From: a virus | Virus record (IMG/VR): IMGVR_UViG_3300047586_000050 | Location: 1-25,712 of that record | DNA: 25,712 nucleotides | Direction: 5' to 3' (one strand) | Shown here: in pieces, positions 19,879 through 25,712 of the stretch | Layout: every line of letters begins with the position of its first letter | How positions within the stretch are numbered: the first letter of the stretch is position 1 | Program-made: the position numbers and the translations under genes | The notes under the pieces: model-generated | Databases searched by the model: none | The model's input: the letters and a program-made list of their open reading frames with translations, nothing else | What the model was told of the DNA's origin: nothing

Positions 19879-22577
19879 GCGCGTCAATGCACTACGCCGG
19901 CTCCGCGATATTGACGGTCCCATTTCCCGACGGGATCGGCGAGCCGCCGTGGACGCTCACGGAGGGCGCCGATCGGGGTATCGCGACCATCTCCGGCTTC
20001 GACGTGGAGGACGCGACGCAGGCGTGGTCGATGGTCGGCCTCGGGGACTTCTACGCGGAGGAGTCCGCCGCCTCACCCGTTCGGATCTTCACCGGCTACC
20101 TGGGGGATCGGAACATCGGGCGGGGCGTGCACGAGGTAATGGCCGGAGCGCGGCTCTGGACGGTGCAGGTCGTCGATCTCAACACCCAGCTCAACGATCT
20201 CATCATCCGCGACGGCAAGCGGCCGGCCGAGACGGACGTGGACCGGATCAACTGGCTGCATGCCCTCGCCGGCATCCCCTTCGCCGGTTCGTACCTCTAC
20301 GACGCGTCCGGGCCTGTGAACATGCCGGCGAGCGACTACACCGGCCGGCATCCCTTCGACGTGCTGCTCGACTGCTCGAACCAGAGCAACAAGACGTTCT
20401 ACCTGTTCTACGGCGGGGCGGCATCCCGAACGGGCGCGCCGCTGGCGGTACGCCTCGCCTACCACGCGCCGGTGTGGGCTTCCAACACTGCCGCGGGCGC
20501 GATTAGCAACCTGCCCGGCGACATAAACGGGACGAGCGTGTTCGCGCCCGCTGCGACCGACTACATCACACGCTCGCCGGCCCGGGTCTACAGCGGCTGC
20601 TTCTTCGAGTACTCCGGCGGGTCGGTATGGGTGCCCAATGCCACCACGCTCGCCAACTTCCGCCGGCGCGAGCTTCACTCCGTCGACATGAGCGTCACGG
20701 ATCCGGCGACGGCCACGACTCTCGCCACCGCGTACCTCGCCCGCTGCGGGACCGAGGAAGACACGACCACCGTCCACCTCCACAACGTGCCCGCCGCTTC
20801 TCTGGGCTACTTCCTGCCGGGCCAGCGGGTGAGCGTGACGCTCTCGCACGTCGAGGCCTATGCCGCCGGCGCGTACATGGCGATCACGCAGCGCACCGTG
20901 ATCCCTCACACGGTCGGGTTCTACGATCTCGACCTCGAATGCGCCAACCCGATCCTGACGGGCTTCTGGGGAGTGGGCCACAAGAACGGCCTGGTGATGA
21001 CCCCGCCGCCACTGGTGGACAACACCGGCAGCGCGCAGATGCAAGCCTTCGCGGGCCAGACGGCTACCCCGCTAACCAACTCGCAGATGGCCCTCGCCGC
21101 GCCGGGAGCCCTGACCCTCGGAACCTCCAAGACGGATGCGGCGGGCACGAACAACAACCTGCCGTGGTACACGTGCTGGGCCGGCTCAGGAACGCCGACC
21201 ATGGCGATCGTCGCGGATGCGACCTGGCCGGGGAGCAACTACTTGCAGGCGAGTTTCGATGCGCTCGGGTCGGCTACGACCCATAACCCAGCGGTCACAT
21301 CCGACTTCTTCCCGGTCCGGGGCAATTGGGTGTTGAAGCTGGTCGTGACGCAAGCCGCGCTGGTGAAGGCGGGGTCCACCGTCCAGCGCGTATTCACGGT
21401 GGACTGGTACAAGAGCGACAGGGTAACCCTGATCTCGACCTCCACCATCGCCAGCGATGCCGTCGCCGCGTCGGGCTCTGACTACACGCTGGGGATGGGA
21501 ACGCAGTACCTCGGCTTGCCGGTGACCGCTCCGGCCGCCGCTTCCTACGCGCGGCTCACGGCCAACCTGTACGAGACGGCGGGCCACAACGCCGCGAACT
21601 GGTGGCGATGGGGCGAACTGGGGATGGTGAACGCTGTCACGGCAGACACCCTGGTCGTCGGCTCGTCCGGCCAGATGAACCTCACCAACCCCGACTTCGA
21701 GACAGGCGACCTGACGGGCTGGATGGCCGTAACGCCCGGCTCCTCAGCAATCGCGGTTACGGACCTGACAGCCTGGACCTGCCAAGGCCAGTACGCCTGC
21801 ACAATCTATGGTGGGGGGGCCGGCGACAATCCCTACCTATACCAACCTTGCGGTTCGGTCGCCCCCGGTGAGTACGTGGTCGTGTCTGCTTTGCTGGGCA
21901 ACACCAGCAACCTGACCACGGCCGTCGGGGTGAGTTGGTTCGACAAGACCGGCGCCTTCATCAGCGGCAGCATCGCCAACTTGGGACCGACCGGATTGCC
22001 GCTGATGCGCTACTCCGCGATCCTTGGACCCGCGCCAGCTAACACCGCCGTGGGTACGGTGTACTTCGCGAACCTCCATGCAGGGACCTATTCGCGCGTC
22101 GACGACGTTCAGGTCACCCGCCAACTCGACCTGGTCAATGCGCTCGGCAACGTCGTCATCAACGCGGCGGGCGTGGCGATCACCAACGGCAAACTGACCG
22201 TCACCAACGCTGGCGCGACCGTCATCATCGACGGCACGAGCGACATCTTCAAGATCGTGGCGACCGGGACCGTGCAAACGGCGATCTGCAACCCCAACGC
22301 GACCCAAACTGCAACGGTGGACCTCTCGACGGGCCTAACCTTCGCACCCGCCATTCACTGTCTCGTGCAGTTCGTGACCGGGTACGCATCGCAGACGCCG
22401 TGGATTTCGTGGGGTCTGGGGAATGGGCTGGTCTATACCTCCTGCGAGGCCGATGCCCACATGGTCAACACCAACCAAACGAGGCTCACGGCCACCACCC
22501 GCAACTGCAACAACTCGGGGCAGCCGACAACGGTGCTCGTCTACCGCTACTACATCTTCAAGGAGGTGGCGTTCTGA
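19875..22577 (+). CDS. Large tail-tip/baseplate protein with carbohydrate-binding-like module
   Basis: The protein has 900 residues from an ATG coupled to the tape measure stop. Residues 1-370 look like a tail hub domain (distal tail/Tal-type), with beta strands and Trp-Thr-Val-Gln-Val-Val-Asp-Leu-Asn. Residues about 420-590 form a first beta-sandwich-like region. At about 600 the motif Asn-Leu-Thr-Asn-Pro-Asp-Phe-Glu-Thr-Gly-Asp-Leu-Thr-Gly-Trp begins a carbohydrate-binding-module-like domain. At about 757 Val-Val-Ile-Asn-Ala-Ala-Gly-Val-Ala-Ile and Val-Ile-Ile-Asp-Gly resemble the closing region of host-specificity proteins. The last 120 residues are a separate beta-rich, Cys-containing tip. 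It likely contacts the host envelope and sets host range. Hub fold assignment is less certain than the sugar-binding motif. Confidence 0.72.
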   Translation: MSASMHYAGSAILTVPFPDGIGEPPWTLTEGADRGIATISGFDVEDATQAWSMVGLGDFYAEESAASPVRIFTGYLGDRNIGRGVHEVMAGARLWTVQVVDLNTQLNDLIIRDGKRPAETDVDRINWLHALAGIPFAGSYLYDASGPVNMPASDYTGRHPFDVLLDCSNQSNKTFYLFYGGAASRTGAPLAVRLAYHAPVWASNTAAGAISNLPGDINGTSVFAPAATDYITRSPARVYSGCFFEYSGGSVWVPNATTLANFRRRELHSVDMSVTDPATATTLATAYLARCGTEEDTTTVHLHNVPAASLGYFLPGQRVSVTLSHVEAYAAGAYMAITQRTVIPHTVGFYDLDLECANPILTGFWGVGHKNGLVMTPPPLVDNTGSAQMQAFAGQTATPLTNSQMALAAPGALTLGTSKTDAAGTNNNLPWYTCWAGSGTPTMAIVADATWPGSNYLQASFDALGSATTHNPAVTSDFFPVRGNWVLKLVVTQAALVKAGSTVQRVFTVDWYKSDRVTLISTSTIASDAVAASGSDYTLGMGTQYLGLPVTAPAAASYARLTANLYETAGHNAANWWRWGELGMVNAVTADTLVVGSSGQMNLTNPDFETGDLTGWMAVTPGSSAIAVTDLTAWTCQGQYACTIYGGGAGDNPYLYQPCGSVAPGEYVVVSALLGNTSNLTTAVGVSWFDKTGAFISGSIANLGPTGLPLMRYSAILGPAPANTAVGTVYFANLHAGTYSRVDDVQVTRQLDLVNALGNVVINAAGVAITNGKLTVTNAGATVIIDGTSDIFKIVATGTVQTAICNPNATQTATVDLSTGLTFAPAIHCLVQFVTGYASQTPWISWGLGNGLVYTSCEADAHMVNTNQTRLTATTRNCNNSGQPTTVLVYRYYIFKEVAF

Positions 22578-23023
22578 TGCTTGGCATGTTGCTGGCCTAT
22601 GACGCCGCTGGGAACATCGTGGGCACGCTTGATTACCTCGTGACACACGACGCCGCTGGGAACCTCGTGGGCCTCGTTGACTTCGAGGCCCACGAGGTGG
22701 CGGGCGGTAAGTTGCGTGACCACTGGAACGTCGAAGGTGCCGCAGGCTCGGGGGCTTGGCCCGAATGGCTTGGCTCGGGGGCCCACGGCTTCACGGTCGA
22801 ACTGGCCGATAAACGGATCGTCGCGCTCGTCCACAAGACCAGCGGTCACCGCCGGGAACGCGCCGCAGTCGAGGCCGCCATCGCCGCAGTCGAGCCGAAC
22901 GCCGCTGGGGCAAAGGACATCCGGCACCTCGTGGGCGGGCCCACTCGCCCGCTGGCGTTGGACGACCAGGGATGGACTACAGAACGCCAAGCCGCCGCCA
23001 CAGACGATTCAGCAAACCCCTGA
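22577..23023 (+). CDS. Small protein with duplicated DxxGN motif, end of the tail operon
   Basis: The protein has 148 residues; its ATG shares a base with the previous stop and is preceded by a perfect AAGGAGG. The first 36 residues are two 16-residue repeats, Asp-Ala-Ala-Gly-Asn-Ile-Val-Gly and Asp-Ala-Ala-Gly-Asn-Leu-Val-Gly. The middle has Trp-Asn-Val-Glu-Gly-Ala-Ala-Gly-Ser-Gly and Trp-Pro-Glu-Trp-Leu-Gly. After it come His-Lys-Thr-Ser-Gly-His-Arg-Arg-Glu-Arg and a helix. I do not recognise a named family. As the last rightward gene after the tail tip it may be a fibre accessory or chaperone. The strong ribosome site suggests good expression. Confidence 0.65.
   Translation: MLGMLLAYDAAGNIVGTLDYLVTHDAAGNLVGLVDFEAHEVAGGKLRDHWNVEGAAGSGAWPEWLGSGAHGFTVELADKRIVALVHKTSGHRRERAAVEAAIAAVEPNAAGAKDIRHLVGGPTRPLALDDQGWTTERQAAATDDSANP
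22601..22672 (+). repeat. 24-bp direct repeat in the DxxGN gene
   Basis: GACGCCGCTGGGAAC followed by a variable base and TCGTGGGC occurs at 22601-22624 and again at 22649-22672. The two copies differ at one position and are offset by 48 nt (16 codons). The near identity at DNA level points to a recent in-frame duplication. Confidence 0.8.
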
Positions 23024-23070
23024 GCAACACGACGGGCGGCAAGAGGAACGCAAGATAGGCCGCGTGCGTG

Positions 23071-23101
23071 AAAAGGATGCCGTGATCAATCACGATGATC
23101 C
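23071..23101 (-). terminator. Candidate intrinsic terminator for the leftward transcript
   Basis: Read on the minus strand, GGAT and ATCC flank an inner perfect stem CGTGAT/ATCACG (plus-strand arms 23081-23086 and 23089-23094; outer arms 23075-23078 and 23098-23101). TTTT follows directly (plus strand AAAA 23071-23074). The loop of the inner stem is tight at 2 nt, so the top pairs would open. It lies about 50 nt past the stop of the leftward membrane-protein gene, between convergent genes, a sensible place for a terminator. Confidence 0.5.
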
Positions 23102-23149
23102 CGCCGCGATCGCCATGCTGCCCGAGGCGAGGCTGTTCCCGCCCGCGTC

Positions 23150-23602
23150 CTAGAGGTTGCTGATGATGACCCGGCAACCGAGAAGGCTCGTCACAGCCTG
23201 GCCTGCCACCGTGATCGAGGCGACGGTCGGATCGCCAACGGCCGCGCCGACGGCTTTCCAAGCAGCGGCAAGGCGCGTGCTGTAGACCTGCATTGCGGGC
23301 GGAGTCGCATCCTGGGAGGCGAGCCAGTGGCTTTCGTCCTGAAACAGCAAGTCTAGCGCTCCGAGGCTCGTTACGACCTGGTCGTTAGTGGCGCCCTTCA
23401 TTGAGTCGGAGATGGACTGCACCTGATCGAGCGTGCCGAGGATGTGTGCCCTGGCCGCGGCGTGGGGATCGGCGGTAGCGAGGGTCGAGACTGCGGCCGG
23501 CGCTGTCGTCGGTTGCGCCGGCGCCGTGGCTAGGCCGATCCAGTATTGGGCCACAACCACGATGAAGATGAGAGCCAGAATCACGCCCGCTATCCGTCCC
23601 AT
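23150..23602 (-). CDS. Membrane-anchored protein of unknown function, leftward (moron-like)
   Basis: The start at 23602 gives 150 residues; GGAG and AAAGG lie just upstream, and the start falls right before the anchor. Earlier in-frame starts (to 23665) would add a polar leader and are less likely. Residues 4-24 form a strong membrane span (Val-Ile-Leu-Ala-Leu-Ile-Phe-Ile-Val-Val-Val), then an Ala/Pro/Thr-rich linker (25-40) and an outer helical domain with Asp-Gln-Val-Gln-Ser-Ile-Ser-Asp-Ser-Met-Lys and a single Cys near the end. It reads opposite to the virion genes and in the same direction as the repressor. Expression from the prophage, for superinfection exclusion or another host effect, is a reasonable inference but nothing proves it. 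Confidence 0.6.
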   Translation of the reverse strand: MGRIAGVILALIFIVVVAQYWIGLATAPAQPTTAPAAVSTLATADPHAAARAHILGTLDQVQSISDSMKGATNDQVVTSLGALDLLFQDESHWLASQDATPPAMQVYSTRLAAAWKAVGAAVGDPTVASITVAGQAVTSLLGCRVIISNL

Positions 23603-23683
23603 CGCTCCGACCTTTCCGCGCGGAATGTGGACAACCCCGCGTCGCTCGTGACAGTCAACTGGCACCCCGTGCCGTCAATATCG

Positions 23684-23713
23684 AGTGTACCGGCTCGCCC
23701 GGCCAAATGTCCG
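23684..23713 (-). promoter_or_regulatory. Weak candidate promoter for the leftward membrane-protein gene
   Basis: On the minus strand TACACT (plus AGTGTA, 23684-23689) stands 18 nt after CGGACA (plus TGTCCG, 23708-23713), an imperfect -10/-35 pair, about 80 nt before the start codon. It lies in the 151-nt gap between repressor and membrane-protein genes. That gap also holds a small hairpin (GGAAC 23725-23729 with GTTCC 23736-23740), which may be a weak end signal of the repressor transcript. Confidence 0.25.
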
Positions 23714-23753
23714 GCCCGGGATCGGGAACGGGGGTGTTCCGTGGATCGTGTCG

Positions 23754-24113
23754 TCATGCTGCGTCAGCTCGTCCGCGAGGCCTTCTGGGAGGCGGTGGAT
23801 AGCCTAGGGCTTCCAGCAGGTCCGGAAGCTGAGCCGCGATCTCCGCTACGGCAGCGGCCTTCATCTGATCGATCGGAGCCACTGGCCCATCACCGTCGAT
23901 CGCCGCGACGATCTCGTAAGGCCGGATCTCCAGCGCCCTAGCCACATCCGCCAGGGCCTCCGGGTCCGGGTAGCCGTCGAACTTGGCCGAGGTCCACTTT
24001 GAGATGGTCTGGCGCTTGACGCCGGATTTCTTCACGAGTTCGGCCTGCCAACCCACCCCTCCGCCGGTCATGGCGAGCAGGTAAGCCCTTAGCCGTACCC
24101 CGCGCATGGTCAT
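23754..24113 (-). CDS. XRE-family repressor (CI-like)
   Basis: The start at 24113 gives 119 residues (24107 is also possible). A start at 24188 would add 25 Pro/Thr-rich residues and would cover the promoter and operator region, so it is rejected. Residues 20-42 form a helix-turn-helix: Trp-Gln-Ala-Glu-Leu-Val-Lys-Lys-Ser-Gly-Val and Arg-Gln-Thr-Ile-Ser-Lys-Trp, followed by Asp-Pro-Glu-Ala-Leu-Ala-Asp-Val-Ala-Arg-Ala-Leu, as in XRE/Cro-CI proteins. The C-terminal 40 residues are helical and Ala/Pro-rich; there is no peptidase domain for RecA-driven cleavage, so induction would need another route. It reads divergently from a Cro-like gene. No ribosome site is visible before either start, so a short-leader or leaderless mRNA is likely. 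Confidence 0.8.
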   Translation of the reverse strand: MTMRGVRLRAYLLAMTGGGVGWQAELVKKSGVKRQTISKWTSAKFDGYPDPEALADVARALEIRPYEIVAAIDGDGPVAPIDQMKAAAVAEIAAQLPDLLEALGYPPPPRRPRGRADAA

Positions 24114-24126
24114 AGGCAAAAGGCTA

Positions 24127-24155
24127 TTGACAAGTGTAAGCGGACGGGGTACCGT
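24127..24155 (+). promoter_or_regulatory. Rightward early promoter candidate
   Basis: A consensus -35 TTGACA (24127-24132) is followed after 17 nt by TACCGT (24150-24155), which keeps the three most conserved -10 bases. It points to the Cro-like gene, leaving a leader of about 60 nt. It lies between two divergent regulators, as expected for the early promoter of a temperate phage. The -10 overlaps the dyad at 24142-24157. Confidence 0.6.
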
Positions 24156-24157
24156 CC
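24142..24157. promoter_or_regulatory. Candidate operator, 16-bp dyad over the -10
   Basis: GGACGG (24142-24147), GGTA, CCGTCC (24152-24157) is a perfect inverted repeat with 6-bp arms and a 4-bp centre. It covers the -10 of the rightward promoter, so a protein bound there would block it. The repressor or the Cro-like protein is the natural candidate. Only one clear copy is seen. Confidence 0.5.
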
Positions 24158-24168
24158 TCGGCGTCGGC

Positions 24169-24206
24169 GGTGCCGCGAGCGTAGACATAGGTGCCGCGAG
24201 CGTAGA
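24169..24206 (+). repeat. 17-bp direct repeat at 21-bp spacing in the control region
   Basis: GGTGCCGCGAGCGTAGA occurs at 24169-24185 and 24190-24206, identical, with starts 21 bp apart, which places both copies on the same face of the helix (two turns). The pair lies between the rightward promoter and the Cro-like start. It could be a second regulator site or part of the leader RNA. Confidence 0.8.
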
Positions 24207-24221
24207 ACAGCCGAGGCAGCA

Positions 24222-24434
24222 GTGGCACAGTCAATTCCGGTCCACCCGCTCGCAGCGGTCCTTGAAGCCCAGGAGCGCACAGCCTCCTGGCTGGCCCGCA
24301 AGACGGGCAAGTCGCCGAGCTACCTGACCCGCGTCTTGCAGGGCGAGCGTCGGCCCAGCGCCGACTTCAAGGCCCGCGCCGCTGAGGCGCTCGGCGTCCC
24401 GGTGTCGGTCCTCTTCCCGGAGCAGGTGGCCTGA
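24222..24434 (+). CDS. Cro-like helix-turn-helix regulator
   Basis: The protein has 70 residues from GTG 24222, with GAGG 5 nt upstream. Residues 19-42 give a helix-turn-helix: Arg-Thr-Ala-Ser-Trp-Leu-Ala-Arg-Lys-Thr-Gly and Ser-Pro-Ser-Tyr-Leu-Thr-Arg-Val-Leu-Gln-Gly-Glu-Arg, then Ala-Ala-Glu-Ala-Leu-Gly-Val-Pro. It is a single-domain protein of Cro size at the start of the rightward early operon, divergent from the repressor. It is likely to be a DNA-binding lytic regulator acting on the intergenic sites. The stop shares a base with the next ATG (TGATG). Confidence 0.82.
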   Translation: MAQSIPVHPLAAVLEAQERTASWLARKTGKSPSYLTRVLQGERRPSADFKARAAEALGVPVSVLFPEQVA

Positions 24435-24688
24435 TGGGCGACCTCGTGCGATTCCAGGATCGTCGCATCCTCCGAACGGCCCGCGTGGTCGAAGTCCGCG
24501 CCGCGGCGCTGGCCGAGGCCGGGATGGAGATCAGCGAGAGCCAGCGCCTGATCGTCGAGCTGCTCAACCGCCTGGGTGCGACGCCTGAGCTCTCCGCTCG
24601 CGTGCGACCGGCGATCCGCATCGCCGAAGAGACGCGTCGGACTGGTCGCTGGCTGGCCGGTCTCGCCGACCGAGGGCGGGCCGCGTGA
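24434..24688 (+). CDS. Small helical protein of unknown function
   Basis: This 84-residue frame is coupled at both ends (TGATG before, GTGA after). The product is helical and rich in Arg, Ala, Glu and Leu, with no Cys and no membrane span; a [10 protein letters not shown] stretch (about 36-45) could mediate self-association. I do not recognise a family. Place directly after the Cro-like gene suggests an early regulatory or replication-related role, which is inference only. Confidence 0.6.
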   Translation: MGDLVRFQDRRILRTARVVEVRAAALAEAGMEISESQRLIVELLNRLGATPELSARVRPAIRIAEETRRTGRWLAGLADRGRAA

Positions 24689-24825
24689 GAGCGATCTGGC
24701 ACTACCTCTGGGAAGACCTCGGCCTCGAGGAACCCCACCCGCTGCGCGCCCTGCTCTGGGTCGGGGCTGCGTTGATCCTCGGCTTGGTCTTCTGGGGCCT
24801 GGCGATCATCTGGGCTCTGGCATGA
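24685..24825 (+). CDS. 46-residue membrane protein
   Basis: The GTG at 24685 overlaps the previous stop (GTGA) and the TGA overlaps the HNH start (ATGA). The first 20 residues are polar with Trp and acidic residues; residues about 22-45 form a strong membrane span ([11 protein letters not shown] and Ile-Ile-Trp-Ala-Leu). A single-span early phage protein might act at the host membrane. No motif gives a function. Coupling on both sides supports that it is translated. Confidence 0.55.
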   Translation: MRAIWHYLWEDLGLEEPHPLRALLWVGAALILGLVFWGLAIIWALA

Positions 24826-25208
24826 CCGCCGTCGCCTCCTTCTGGTCGCGTGTCGACACGACGGGCGGCCTCTTCGCCTGCTGGCCTTGGACTGGCTACC
24901 GAGACGCGAAGGGATACGGCCGGGTCACCGCTCTTGGCCGCCGCTGCACCACGACCCATCGGGTCGCCTTCGAGCTATCGGGCGGCGTCCTCCCCGAAGG
25001 CTTCCTGGCCTGCCACTCGTGCGACAACCCGCCCTGCTGCAACCCCCTGCATCTCTTCGCCGGCACGGCCGCCGACAACACCGCCGACATGGTCGCGAAG
25101 GGCCGATCCAAGATCGGCGATCGCCACTGGACGCGCCGCTTCCCGAAGCGGGCCGCTGAGAACGCGGCCGTCGCTCGACAGGCGCGTGCCCGGAGGGTCG
25201 CGGCATGA
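24822..25208 (+). CDS. HNH endonuclease (HNH_3 type)
   Basis: The protein has 128 residues. It has the N-terminal Cys-Trp-Pro-Trp-Thr-Gly (20-25), Gly-Tyr-Gly-Arg (31-34) and Thr-His-Arg-Val-Ala-Phe-Glu-Leu (45-52) of the family. The nuclease core follows: [15 protein letters not shown] (64-78) and Gly-Thr-Ala-Ala-Asp-Asn (81-86), then Asp-Met-Val-Ala-Lys-Gly-Arg. Candidate catalytic and metal residues H65, N74 and H77 are all present, so it should be active. It may be a free-standing homing-type nuclease or a phage housekeeping nuclease; in the latter case it could nick DNA during packaging or replication. It is coupled in the early operon (ATGA on both sides), which argues for a phage role rather than a recent invader. 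Confidence 0.88.
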   Translation: MTAVASFWSRVDTTGGLFACWPWTGYRDAKGYGRVTALGRRCTTTHRVAFELSGGVLPEGFLACHSCDNPPCCNPLHLFAGTAADNTADMVAKGRSKIGDRHWTRRFPKRAAENAAVARQARARRVAA

Positions 25209-25712
25209 CGCAGCTCTGTCTTCGATGCGGGCGCCACGAATACGCCGGGTCGTTCTGCTCCTACTGCCGGACCGCCGAGTACGACCTGGTCGACCACGAG
25301 CATGAGAAGGGCGAGGGTAGCCGCTGCCAGCTCGGGGCCTACCGCGACCCGCTGAGCACCGACAAGAGCGATTTGCGCCGCTACCTAGCCAAGGCCTTCG
25401 TCGTGGCGCCGGACCTGCCGATCCGCCATCACCCTCGAACGCCCGGCTACACAGCCGCCTCTGACCCAGAACTCCCCGCGTGGATACCCGGCCGGGCCTC
25501 TGTGAGGCCCCGTCCTGCTCATTCCGGGCCGCAGAGCCACATCGGCGCCATCCCGCCCGAAGAACTGTCCCTGACCGCCTCGTCTGCGCTGAGCCCGCTG
25601 GGGTATCCCCCACCTCGACGGGCTCTGCGGAGCCGAGCGGCGACTCGCAGGCATCGCCTCCCAGGCTGCTCGACTCCACCTCCATCGTCACCGCCTAGCA
25701 GAGAAAGCGGGG
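25205..25712 (+). CDS. Zinc-ribbon protein, open to the right edge
   Basis: The ATG at 25205 overlaps the HNH stop (ATGA), and the frame stays open to the window end (169 codons). Residues 5-21 hold two CxxC pairs (Cys-Leu-Arg-Cys and Cys-Ser-Tyr-Cys), a small zinc ribbon; an Asp/Glu/His-rich stretch follows. A Tyr/Arg region around Leu-Arg-Arg-Tyr-Leu-Ala-Lys comes after it. From about 25605 the frame becomes Arg/Pro/Ser-rich with many A- or T-ending codons, unlike the neighbours. The frame one base back (open 25465-25698) keeps GC-ending codons there. Either the protein really ends in low-complexity sequence or a base is gained or lost around 25590-25620. Function is unknown. Confidence 0.6.
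   Translation, partial: MTQLCLRCGRHEYAGSFCSYCRTAEYDLVDHEHEKGEGSRCQLGAYRDPLSTDKSDLRRYLAKAFVVAPDLPIRHHPRTPGYTAASDPELPAWIPGRASVRPRPAHSGPQSHIGAIPPEELSLTASSALSPLGYPPPRRALRSRAATRRHRLPGCSTPPPSSPPSRESG

Noticed and set aside
22977-23093. Minus-strand frame for a 38-residue membrane peptide starting at a GTG
   Set aside because: Its start lies inside the candidate terminator hairpin, it has no good ribosome site, and most of it overlaps the end of the rightward gene or the convergent gap.
23546-23941. Rightward frame opposite the repressor and membrane-protein genes
   Set aside because: No ribosome site or domain; the minus-strand helix-turn-helix gene explains the coding signal.
24114-24188. Upstream extension of the repressor to a start at 24188
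   Set aside because: The added 25 residues are Pro/Thr-rich without conserved look, and would overlie the promoter and operator.
1-25712. CRISPR arrays, tRNA genes, insertion sequences, integrase or attachment site
   Set aside because: No repeat array, cloverleaf-like element, transposase or recombinase motif was seen in either strand by reading; short direct repeats found are two-copy only.

Overview
The window is a high-GC, densely packed stretch of a tailed double-stranded DNA phage (or prophage) with a siphovirus plan: a long tape-measure protein, tail-assembly chaperones joined by a -1 frameshift, and no sheath gene. Translational coupling is pervasive: most stop and start codons overlap as ATGA, GTGA or TGATG. 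Shine-Dalgarno sites of the GGAGG type and the base composition point to a GC-rich bacterial host. The genus cannot be named from sequence reading alone. A divergent pair of helix-turn-helix regulators near the right end suggests a temperate phage, although no integrase or attachment site lies in the window.

Layout, left to right. Positions 1-2400 hold a lysis-like and accessory block: a partial membrane protein, a DUF6527-like protein, an HNH-like protein, a 28-residue membrane peptide, a papain-like cysteine peptidase (candidate endolysin) and a two-helix candidate holin. Positions 2401-5865 hold packaging genes: a 43-codon ORF, the putative small terminase, a fibre-like virion protein inserted between the terminase genes, the large terminase and a small unknown. 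Positions 5862-11301 hold head genes: portal, MuF-like head protein, XkdF-like protease with a scaffold-like tail, and a major capsid protein with an inserted Ig/FN3-like domain. Positions 11371-15588 hold a beta-helix/polyglycine fibre and the head-tail connector and tail-completion genes. Positions 15593-23023 hold the tail: tube protein with an inserted Ig-like domain, chaperones G and GT, tape measure, a 900-residue tail-tip protein and a small DxxGN-repeat protein.

Positions 23024-25712 are the control region. A membrane-anchored protein and an XRE repressor read leftwards. A Cro-like gene and early genes (two small proteins, an HNH endonuclease, a zinc-ribbon protein) read rightwards. 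Between the two regulators lie a TTGACA-type promoter, a 16-bp dyad over its -10 and a 17-bp direct repeat at 21-bp spacing.

The most interesting observation is a second in-frame slippery heptamer, C_CCT_TTA at 7754-7760, near the end of the portal gene. Slipping back by one base there joins the portal to the MuF-like head protein. The sequence after the slip looks like real protein, whereas the unshifted portal tail looks like out-of-frame, Ser/Pro-rich sequence. The classic chaperone slip site (C_CCA_AAC at 17400-17406, with a stem-loop 4 nt downstream) shows that this phage uses the same mechanism elsewhere. GC-rich hairpins also follow the two genes expected to be most abundant, capsid and tail tube. 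No stretch over 300 bases lacks a gene.
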